Source: Mesorhizobium kowhaii (GTDB lineage Bacteria; Pseudomonadota; Alphaproteobacteria; Rhizobiales; Rhizobiaceae). Taken from it: a stretch of DNA of 64,000 nt. The DNA lies in NCBI RefSeq assembly GCF_003253745.1, contig NZ_MZXV01000056.1:310001-374000 (forward strand), read 5' to 3'. The notes beneath the pieces are model-generated. The model ran no database searches. It had not been told where the DNA came from and saw only the letters and a program-made list of their open reading frames with translations. Of this stretch, positions 17,655-24,410 are shown one piece after another; the stretch's first letter is position 1; each line of letters starts with the position of its first letter. The position numbers and the translations under genes are program-made.

Positions 17655-18307
17655 TGCACCTCCAGCCTCACCGGAGTGACGAGCCAGCTCTTCGGATTGA
17701 CCAGCTTGAACGCGCCCACCACCGATATGGTCTTGCCGGTCAGGGCGCTGGTATCGACCTTTGCCAGGACTTCCTTCTTCATCTCGTTGTTCAGCGCCGA
17801 GCCGGCGTCCTGGTATTCGATCTGATTGGTGAACTGGCCAAATGTGATCTTGCCGGTGGCGTCGCGCAGCTCGGTGCCGTTGATCGCCGGCCCCGTCTGC
17901 ACGCGAACCTGCAACGTATCCGGCACGCCCTCGACGGCGATCTTGTAGATGCCCGATTTTCCCTCGCCGACGACGCCATTGAACTTGACCGAGATGACCG
18001 GTCCGACGCCCGCAGGCATGCCGTATTCCTTCTCGGCAGTTGTCCTGTCCTTGGCGATCGCCGTCGCCACCGTCACCGCGTCGGCGGCGCGTGCTTCGAC
18101 ATCGGCCTGAACCTTGGGAAACTCCGACTTGCCATAGTCGGCCGCGGAAAAGACGGCGCTGCGAACGTCGCCCGCGGATCCGATCTTGATGACCTTGGTG
18201 TCGAGCGCCATGGCGCCGAGCAGAACCAGGGCCGCGGCGGCAGCGATGGTCCGCCGCAGGCCAGGCGAGGCCTGACGGGTTGGCGCCGTGGTGGCCTTCG
18301 CGCTCAT
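17651..18307 (-). CDS. DUF2291 family membrane-anchored protein of the ery operon
   Basis: 218-residue protein matching the DUF2291 family. Residues about 18-38 form a single hydrophobic anchor and the rest should lie in the periplasm; no lipobox Cys is present. The mature part has a KVIKIGSAGDVRSAVF start and a repeated beta-rich pattern with DATGKITFGQFTNQIEYQ. Family members often accompany RbsABC-like sugar transporters, as here: it overlaps eryE by 4 bases and follows eryD by 33. A role as transporter accessory protein is inferred from context; the biochemical function is unknown. Confidence 0.75.
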   Translation of the reverse strand: MSAKATTAPTRQASPGLRRTIAAAAALVLLGAMALDTKVIKIGSAGDVRSAVFSAADYGKSEFPKVQADVEARAADAVTVATAIAKDRTTAEKEYGMPAGVGPVISVKFNGVVGEGKSGIYKIAVEGVPDTLQVRVQTGPAINGTELRDATGKITFGQFTNQIEYQDAGSALNNEMKKEVLAKVDTSALTGKTISVVGAFKLVNPKSWLVTPVRLEVQ

Positions 18308-18340
18308 GACGCAATCGCCAGCAAAGCGGATTTGCCGTTG

Positions 18341-19363
18341 TCACGCATTCGACGATCCTCCGTTCACATGGTGCTTCGCCACGCCGGGCGTTCCATTGGA
18401 TTGGTTCAGTTCGACAAGGGCACGGGCGGTGCATTCATCGGTGATCAGGCCGCTCAGGTAACGGCTTTCGAGCACCGCTTTGATCGCCCGCACTTTCACC
18501 TTGCCGCCAGCGACGGCGACGATCCTGCGGCCTTTCAATTGGTCGCGCGGGAGCGCCAGGATTCGTTCCGACAGCGCTGTTTCCACCGGGCGCCCCTTGT
18601 CGTCGAAGAAGTGGGCGAGCAGCTCGCCGACGCCGCCATCGCGTTTGACCTCGTCGATTTCGGAATGTTCGATCATGCCGGTTGCAACCAGCGAGGCTTC
18701 CCGCTCGGCGGTACCAATGCCGACGAACATCAGGTCGGACCGGCTTGCAAGAGCGAAGACGTCACTGATGCCGCGCTGGCCAAGCAGCACCTCGCGGTCC
18801 TCCGTCGTGTTGGCGACGAAAGGCACCGGCATCACATAGGCCTGCGCGCCGGTCCGCTCGGCCAGCCGATGCATGACGTCGTGCGGGTTGGCCGCAAACT
18901 TTCGCGTCACGCCACCGAGCAGCGAGACGAAACGGATATGGGGGGCTGCGGTGCGCGTCAGATATTCGACGCTTGCGGCCAGGGTGCGGCCATGGCCGAC
19001 GCCGATCAGCATGTCTTCGCCACGATCGATCTCGCGCTTCAGAAACTGCGCGCCGGCGATGCCCAGCCCCCTCAGTGGCAGGTCTTCCTGATCCAGATCC
19101 GGAACCACCTCGCAATAGTCGAGCCCGTATGCGGCGGTCAGGCGCTGCTCCAACTCCACACACTCGGCGACGTCGCCGTCGATGAAGACCCTGACCAGAC
19201 CTTCCTGGTTGGCTTTGGTGATGAGCCGATGCGCCTTGAGGCTGGTCAGGCCAAGCCGCTTGGCCACCTGGGCCTGAGTGAGACCGCCGGCATAGTGAAG
19301 CCAGGCCGCGCGCGTGGCGAGACTGGACTCGTGGTCGCGGTTAGCGGTTCCGCCGGATTTCAA
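18341..19363 (-). CDS. eryD: SorC-family regulator EryD
   Basis: 340-residue transcriptional regulator and first gene of the ery operon. Residues about 30-60 form a helix-turn-helix (LTQAQVAKRLGLTSLKAHR), followed by the SorC/DeoR-like sugar-binding domain with VGIGTAE and VVAVAGGKVKVRAIKAVL. In Brucella EryD represses the ery operon and erythritol releases it. I chose a TTG start at 19363 because GGGAGGAG sits 7 bases upstream; an upstream in-frame TTG at 19405 lacks such a site. The 430 bases upstream have no gene and should hold the operon promoter. Confidence 0.88.
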   Translation of the reverse strand: MKSGGTANRDHESSLATRAAWLHYAGGLTQAQVAKRLGLTSLKAHRLITKANQEGLVRVFIDGDVAECVELEQRLTAAYGLDYCEVVPDLDQEDLPLRGLGIAGAQFLKREIDRGEDMLIGVGHGRTLAASVEYLTRTAAPHIRFVSLLGGVTRKFAANPHDVMHRLAERTGAQAYVMPVPFVANTTEDREVLLGQRGISDVFALASRSDLMFVGIGTAEREASLVATGMIEHSEIDEVKRDGGVGELLAHFFDDKGRPVETALSERILALPRDQLKGRRIVAVAGGKVKVRAIKAVLESRYLSGLITDECTARALVELNQSNGTPGVAKHHVNGGSSNA

Positions 19364-19794
19364 GCCATCTCCTCCCTGAGATGATATTATTATCTTTGTG
19401 TGCAAAAATTTTCACATCCCTGCATCGCTGTCAATCCCTCCGCGGATTGGCCCCAAGCCGCGACGGGGGAATTAACAGGCCTCGCCCTCCCCGATCCCCG
19501 CCTGCCGGCGCATCGGCAGTCAGCCTCGGCCTATTAGGAGGTCAGCATGTTAGTTGATCATATGGTGATGTTAATTTAACGTCAATCTATGTTATTTAAC
19601 GCCGCCGACGGCGGCAGCACAAAGGTCATCGCCGCCGAATTATCCATTAAGCATCTGTTTTTAATCACATATATCCGATGGGATAAAAATCCCAATCCGG
19701 CTGTGAGTTGGAACGTTTTTGCGGATGCGACGCAGCCATGGGCAAACCGATCGGATTGCCTCAAGAAAGGGCATTGGCCCTGTCGATGGCGCGA
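19364..19794. promoter_or_regulatory. Gene-free promoter region of the ery operon
   Basis: About 430 bases between the end of the GlpD-like gene and the eryD start. The AT-rich middle part (about 19540-19690) contrasts with its surroundings. It contains the 17-bp palindromic motif described separately, a related half-site GTTATTTAAC at 19591-19600, and a GCCGCC/GGCGGC hairpin at 19601-19615 that could end the leftward GlpD transcript but lacks a clear U-run. No coding potential was recognised. Confidence 0.5.
19570..19586. promoter_or_regulatory. Shared palindromic motif, copy 1 (upstream of the ery operon)
   Basis: GTTAATTTAACGTCAAT, with an 11-bp perfect palindrome GTTAA-T-TTAAC at its left end. 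An identical 17-bp copy lies at 23954-23970 upstream of the second kinase operon, in the same orientation relative to transcription. A near match, GTTATTTAAC, follows 10 bases downstream. It lies about 207 bases before the eryD start. It is a candidate operator for the DeoR-family regulator or EryD. Confidence 0.55.
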
Positions 19795-21501
19795 TCAGTC
19801 CAGCCGCATCAGGTTCCTGCCTTCAAGCTCCACAACAGCGGCTTCGACTTCCTGCGCAATACGCTTGGCGCTCCAGCCCAGTGCCCGCCCGGCGATCGCG
19901 GCAATCTCCTGCAGGTCCCGGCATGTCAGGGTACCGCCTATGGCCAGGGTGCTGCGACGCATGACGATGTCGGCCAGGTGTTCGACGAATTCGTTGCGGA
20001 CGATGTAGTCGATCTCCGATTTGCTGTAGCCGTCGGAGTCCGGCAGATGGCCCACGCCATCCAGCCCGTGCCTGGCGATCTCCAGGGCTTTGGTCCCGTA
20101 GCGCGACAGCAATTGGTCGAGACGTCGTTCCTCGATGCCTGTTTCCGCCCGAGCCAGCCAGTCCGTGCGCGCCGCCGCATTGGCTGGGAAGTCCTTGCCG
20201 CCGCCGATCGGCATGGATTGCGTCGTTACCTTGCGGCTGCGTTGCAGACGGTCGAGTATGGCGTTGGCGACTTCCTCGGCAAAGCCGCGGAATGTCGTCC
20301 ATTTGCCACCGACCAGCGAAATGACCGCGAAGGGCCTGTCCCGGTCCGGCTCGGCGACCGGGGCAGAATGATCGCGGCTGATCAGGCCCGGCAGCGCTGC
20401 ATCCGAGGCCGGCAGCGGCCTGATACCGCTATAGGCATAGACGATCTGGTCGCGTTCGAACGCCATGCCCGGCAGCAGCGTCCGCACACTCTCGAGCAGA
20501 TACTCGACTTCGTCGGGTTCGCAGCGGACCTCGTCGGGGTTGTCGGCCTTGATGTCGGTGGAGCCGACCAGCGCCAGGCCGAGATAGTCGTAGACAAGGC
20601 AGATGCGGCCGTCATCGGCCTCGAAATAAAGCATCCGCCCGGCCAGGCTTTTTACCAGTTCGTCATGCTGCAGCAGGATGTGCGAGCCCTTGGTGCCGCC
20701 GATCATCTTCGACGGTGCACCCAGCAAGGCGTTGACATCGTCGATCCAGGGGCCGGCGGCATTGACCACCAGTTTTGGCCGCACCGAAAATGCGCCGCCG
20801 TTTTCCGGCTGGAAGGTCAGGACGCCATCGGCCGAAGTCACCAGCGTCGTGTAGTTCGCGCTGGCGGAGGCTGCATTTGCCTGCAACCCATCGAGGATCA
20901 ACTCGAGCACCAGCCTTTCAGGATGGCTTACTTTGGCATCGTAATAGGTGCCGGTGGCGACGATCGAAGGGTTGAGCGCCGGCATCTCACTGAGCGCCTG
21001 CCGCCGCCCGACCATGCGGTGGCGCGGCATGACCTGGTTTCGCGAGCCATAGAAATCGTAGATCATCAGGCCGATCTTGATCAGGATGGCGCCGCGGCTG
21101 CGCGGCGCGCTGGTCGAGCCGAACAGCGTTCGCAGCGCCGCCAGCATGCCCTTGCTCCAGGAAAAGATCGGGATGACGGTTGGCAGCGGGCTGACATAGT
21201 GCGGTGCGGTTTTCAAAAGCAGATTGCGTTCGAGCGTCGACTGCGCCACCAGCCCGAACTCGCCGGTTTCGAGATATTTCAGGCCGCCATGGATGAGCCG
21301 CGATGGCGCGGCACTGGTGCCCGAGCCGAAATCCGCCTTGTCGACGATCAGGCAGCTGACGCCTTGCGCGCACAGGTCGCGAAACAGGCCCGCTCCGTTA
21401 ATGCCGGCGCCAAGAATGACCACGTCGACCTCGCCGGTCCCGGCCATGGCGGCGAGACGCCCGGCGGCATTTTCCGCGCCTGCTCCGTCAGTTGGGCTCA
21501 T
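19795..21501 (-). CDS. GlpD-like FAD-dependent polyol-phosphate dehydrogenase
   Basis: 568-residue member of the glycerol-3-phosphate dehydrogenase family. The FAD-binding motif ILGAGINGAGLFRDL begins at about residue 28 after a short N-terminal extension, followed by TSAAPSRLIHGGLKYLE. The C-terminal 120 residues form the helical DAO_C domain. It is last in an operon after a FGGY kinase and a DeoR regulator and overlaps the regulator stop by 4 bases. The kinase/dehydrogenase pairing mirrors EryA/EryB, so it probably oxidises the phosphate made by that kinase. Glycerol-3-phosphate or another polyol phosphate are both possible. Confidence 0.85.
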   Translation of the reverse strand: MSPTDGAGAENAAGRLAAMAGTGEVDVVILGAGINGAGLFRDLCAQGVSCLIVDKADFGSGTSAAPSRLIHGGLKYLETGEFGLVAQSTLERNLLLKTAPHYVSPLPTVIPIFSWSKGMLAALRTLFGSTSAPRSRGAILIKIGLMIYDFYGSRNQVMPRHRMVGRRQALSEMPALNPSIVATGTYYDAKVSHPERLVLELILDGLQANAASASANYTTLVTSADGVLTFQPENGGAFSVRPKLVVNAAGPWIDDVNALLGAPSKMIGGTKGSHILLQHDELVKSLAGRMLYFEADDGRICLVYDYLGLALVGSTDIKADNPDEVRCEPDEVEYLLESVRTLLPGMAFERDQIVYAYSGIRPLPASDAALPGLISRDHSAPVAEPDRDRPFAVISLVGGKWTTFRGFAEEVANAILDRLQRSRKVTTQSMPIGGGKDFPANAAARTDWLARAETGIEERRLDQLLSRYGTKALEIARHGLDGVGHLPDSDGYSKSEIDYIVRNEFVEHLADIVMRRSTLAIGGTLTCRDLQEIAAIAGRALGWSAKRIAQEVEAAVVELEGRNLMRLD

Positions 21502-22274
21502 TGTGCCGTCGTCTTGACGATGCGCAGCTTCACGCCAGCCCGTTCGAGGCTCTGTGCCTGTGCATCGCCCAGGCCCTCGGTCGTCAGCACGGCATCGAAA
21601 CTGGTCAGATCGTCGAAGACATGCAGTGCGATCCGGTCGAACTTGGCATGGTCGACCAGCAGGATGCGTTTCACCGATGCGGCCATCATCGCCTGCTTGA
21701 CCCGCACGACATTGGGATCCTGGATGAAGGCCGTGGTCCCGGTGATGGCGGAAGCCGAACAGATCAGAACATTGGCACGAAGCTGCGCCACGGCGTTCTC
21801 GCAGACGATGCCGATATAGGCATTGTAGGTGCCGTGGTACTTGCCACCAAGACAGATGAAGTCGATGTCGTCGACATTGGTCAGCAGCGAAGCCGTCGCC
21901 ACGCTGTTGGTGATGACGGTCAGCGGCTTGACGTCGAGCAGCAGCGTGGCGACGGCGTTTGCCGTCGATGAATCGTCCAGCATGACCACCTGTCCGGCTT
22001 CGACATAATCCAGTGCCGCCCGCGCCAGGGTATCCTTCTCGGCTCTGTTGACCGTCACCCGGTAGCGGAAGGCGCTTTCGTAGAGGCCGGAAGGCTGAAC
22101 CGTCACCGCACCGTGCAGCTTGCGCAGCACGCCCTGCTGCGCCAGCCGGTCGATGTGCCGGTGGATGGTCATGCGCGATACGCCGAAATGCTCGACCAGA
22201 TCGTCGATGCGCACCTGGCCGAGCTTGATCACATACTCGGCGATCTCTTCGCGTCGTTCGTCGGCCTTGATCAT
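21498..22274 (-). CDS. DeoR-family transcriptional regulator
   Basis: 258-residue repressor. Residues about 5-60 form the DeoR winged helix (VDDLVEHFGVSRMTIHRHID-like; core here VSRMTIHRH), and the remainder is the DeoRC sugar-phosphate-sensing domain with LDDSSTANAVA, ITNS and CSASAITG in place of the usual lysine-containing KAD motif. A DeoR protein called EryR is known in rhizobial ery loci; this could be that protein, but its position between a kinase and a GlpD-like gene differs from the tpiB-rpiB arrangement, so I give no symbol. It overlaps both neighbours (ATGA). It may bind the shared 17-bp motif. Confidence 0.88.
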   Translation of the reverse strand: MIKADERREEIAEYVIKLGQVRIDDLVEHFGVSRMTIHRHIDRLAQQGVLRKLHGAVTVQPSGLYESAFRYRVTVNRAEKDTLARAALDYVEAGQVVMLDDSSTANAVATLLLDVKPLTVITNSVATASLLTNVDDIDFICLGGKYHGTYNAYIGIVCENAVAQLRANVLICSASAITGTTAFIQDPNVVRVKQAMMAASVKRILLVDHAKFDRIALHVFDDLTSFDAVLTTEGLGDAQAQSLERAGVKLRIVKTTAQ

Positions 22275-23806
22275 GCAGTCCCCCTGGTGTCTGGCCGTGC
22301 CAGTCTTTCGATCTCCGGCCATTGCGGCTTCAGCTGCTCGGCGATGCGGCAGTAGAGGGAAAACCGGTCGCTGAACACAGCACTGGAGGCAGGCACGGGT
22401 TGATACTGGCGCGCCGTCATGCCGACCTGCCTGGCACCCTGTTGCGGCGTCGCGAAGATGCCGACCGCGGCACCGGCGCAAAGGGCAGCACCCAAGGCGG
22501 CGGCCTCATCGGTCGAGGTGATGGTGACCGGGGCGTTCAGCACGTCGGCAAACATCTGAACGAAAGCCGGATTGCGCGAACCGCCACCGGTCAGGCGTAT
22601 CTCGCGGACGGCAAAGCCCTCACGCAGGGCTTCGACATGGGTGCGATGATTGAAAACAATGCCTTCCAGAACCGCCTTCAGCATGTCGCCACGATTGTGC
22701 CAGCCGTGAAGACCAACAAAACTGCCGCTGGCAACGTCGCCATAGGGAGAGCCGAACAGATAGGGATGAAACAGGATGGTCGAAGGCTTCTTCAGCGCCG
22801 CGTCGATCTCTGCTGCCAGCAGTTCGTGGATGGAGCCGCCATCCGCGTTCGTCCTGTCCTGCTCCGAGCGGCAGAAATTGTCGAGAAACCAGTCGTAGTT
22901 TGCGGTCGAGGCCGGCGATATCGACATGTTGTTCCAGCGGCCTGCATCGATGGCGTTGCGACAGAACCAACGCCGGTCGACGCGCGGTTGCGAAGAGACG
23001 ACTTCGTTGATGGAATAGGTCCCGGCGACGATGCTGAGCACGCCCTCCTCATGGCCGCCCATGCCAAGCGCCGAGGCGGTCACGTCGTGCAGGCCGCACG
23101 CGACCGGCGTTCCCTTGCGAAGGCCAGTCATTTCGGCGGCATCGGCGGTGACGTGGCCGACGATGTCGGCCGAATGCGCCACCGGCGGCAGCGCGTCGAA
23201 AAGGTCGCCCAATCCGAAGAGGCGCATCGCTTCCGGCGCGTAGGCCTGCGTGCGGAAATCCGTGAACGACGTGCTCGCCTCCGTACAGTCGGTACCGATC
23301 GTGCCGGTCAGGCAAAAGCGAAGCCAGTCCTTGCAGGCCAGCACGTGGCCGATGCGACCATAGCGATCCGGATCGTTCTGCTTGAGCCAGGCAAGCAGCG
23401 CCGACGGCGCCGAGACATGCGGCGCCTGGCCTGTGCACGCGAGCGCTTCGTCGAAGACCAGATCCGCCGACCATCTTTCGACAATCTCGCCGGCGCGGCT
23501 GTCGAGCGACAGGATCCCGGGCCCTAGCGGCCGACGATCCTTGTCGAGCAGATAGAGGCCGTCGCCATGCGCGGTCGCCGCCACCGCCCCGATGTCGTCC
23601 GCCGGCCGGCCGCAGAGCGCGATCGCTTCCTTGATTGCGTCGGCGGTCGCTTGCCAGAGGCCTGCCATGTCGCGCTCCACCCAGCGCGCATGGGGCATTG
23701 ACTGCGGCACCCGGCGACGCGCCACCGACAACTGCGTGCCATCGGCATCGAAGATCACCGCCTTGGTAACCGTGAGACCGTTATCGATTCCGAGCAAACT
23801 GGGCAT
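22271..23806 (-). CDS. FGGY-family carbohydrate kinase (second polyol kinase)
   Basis: 511-residue sugar kinase and first gene of a three-gene operon with the DeoR regulator and GlpD-like protein. The phosphate-binding motif is LLGIDNGLTVTKAVIFD, with ATAHGDGLYLL and SLDSRAG in the sugar half and LTGGGSRNPAFVQMFAD in the C-terminal half. The N-terminal features are closest to the L-xylulose/polyol kinase subgroup, less like glycerol kinase. It is not EryA, which lies at 12306 with a different motif set. The ATG at 23806 with AGAGG upstream was chosen; an ATG at 23890 would add a tail without family match. Substrate is unknown. Confidence 0.88.
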   Translation of the reverse strand: MPSLLGIDNGLTVTKAVIFDADGTQLSVARRRVPQSMPHARWVERDMAGLWQATADAIKEAIALCGRPADDIGAVAATAHGDGLYLLDKDRRPLGPGILSLDSRAGEIVERWSADLVFDEALACTGQAPHVSAPSALLAWLKQNDPDRYGRIGHVLACKDWLRFCLTGTIGTDCTEASTSFTDFRTQAYAPEAMRLFGLGDLFDALPPVAHSADIVGHVTADAAEMTGLRKGTPVACGLHDVTASALGMGGHEEGVLSIVAGTYSINEVVSSQPRVDRRWFCRNAIDAGRWNNMSISPASTANYDWFLDNFCRSEQDRTNADGGSIHELLAAEIDAALKKPSTILFHPYLFGSPYGDVASGSFVGLHGWHNRGDMLKAVLEGIVFNHRTHVEALREGFAVREIRLTGGGSRNPAFVQMFADVLNAPVTITSTDEAAALGAALCAGAAVGIFATPQQGARQVGMTARQYQPVPASSAVFSDRFSLYCRIAEQLKPQWPEIERLARPDTRGTA

Positions 23807-23953
23807 GATCACCGCCTCTTTCAGCAACTGGCGATGCGCACTGCACGACAATCCTGCAGGCTGGGGCAAGGGCGACAGATATAACGACAATCAAGGGGCA
23901 ACAGCGATACAAAGCGGCGGGTACCTTGCGGACTGAACGAACCATATAGAGTT

Positions 23954-23970
23954 GTTAATTTAACGTCAAT
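23954..23970. promoter_or_regulatory. Shared palindromic motif, copy 2 (upstream of the kinase operon)
   Basis: GTTAATTTAACGTCAAT, identical over all 17 bases to 19570-19586. It lies 148 bases before the kinase start. The palindromic core GTTAA-T-TTAAC fits a dimeric repressor. Two exact copies in front of two functionally related operons, both transcribed leftward, point to a common regulator. Confidence 0.55.
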
Positions 23971-24170
23971 ATGTGAGACAACACTACGAACATCGTTGAA
24001 ATCTGACATGATCAAAGATGCAAAATTTCCAAACTATTTGATTTAGTTGATTTTTTTCGTCACCCAAATATCCCATCCGGATCGTTCATTCAGTCGGCTC
24101 GCCCGACAAGCTGAACCCATAAACGCCGCGGCCCGGACTGGGCGGCCTCGAAATCTCCGCGAACGCCGCC

Positions 24171-24272
24171 AAAGCGCGTCGCGTCGAAACGGATTCATGC
24201 GACGCGCTTTAAGTCTTTGTCTGTATGCATGTCGTTGTCTCAAAACCGGGGCCACTTTTGAGCGACATGCAT
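24171..24272. repeat. Composite palindromic intergenic repeat of the Mesorhizobium type
   Basis: Two adjacent palindromes. The first has perfect 12-bp arms AAAGCGCGTCGC (24171-24182) and GCGACGCGCTTT (24199-24210). The second has ATGCATGTCG (24225-24234) and CGACATGCAT (24263-24272) with an inner CAAAA/TTTTG pair. Both look like elements repeated between genes in Mesorhizobium (from memory, not searched), where they often follow a gene like a terminator. Here they directly follow the stop of the aminotransferase remnant. Confidence 0.6.
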
Positions 24273-24276
24273 TGAA

Positions 24277-24408
24277 TCAAACCGACGGGTTCAAGACTTC
24301 ATGAATTGCTTCGACAATGAAGTCCTGCGTGGCTTCGTCCAGGTAGGGGTGCATCGGAAGGCTGAAGACTTCATGTGCCAGCCTTTCGCTAACAGGAAGC
24401 CCAGCCTC
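24277..24408 (-). pseudogene. C-terminal remnant of a DegT/DnrJ/EryC1/StrS-family aminotransferase
   Basis: 43 codons plus stop, read leftward. The translation holds LPVSERLAHEVFSLPMHPYL and then an acidic helix ending EAIHEVL, which is the typical C-terminus of PLP-dependent sugar aminotransferases of this family (SLPMHPxL is diagnostic). The frame begins two bases after the clpV stop codon. Upstream of it lies only clpV in a different frame, so at least 300 residues of the original protein are missing. It has no start codon or ribosome site of its own. The fragment looks like a leftover from the recombination that brought clpV and the T6SS locus next to it. Confidence 0.8.
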
Positions 24409-24410
24409 CG

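Larger units (their letters stand above)
23807..24276. promoter_or_regulatory. Gene-free region upstream of the second polyol operon
   Basis: About 470 bases with no gene seen. The part next to the kinase start (23930-24060) is AT-rich and holds copy 2 of the shared motif, so the leftward promoter is probably there. The far part holds the palindromic repeat at 24171-24272. Bases 24060-24170 show nothing recognisable. Confidence 0.45.

Noticed and set aside
19601..19615. GCCGCC-GAC-GGCGGC hairpin as a terminator of the GlpD operon
   Set aside because: The stem is only 6 bp and is not followed by a U-run in the leftward transcript, so it is mentioned only within the intergenic entry.
19708..21819. 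703-codon rightward frame opposite the GlpD-like gene
   Set aside because: Shadow of a conserved FAD enzyme with no motif of its own.
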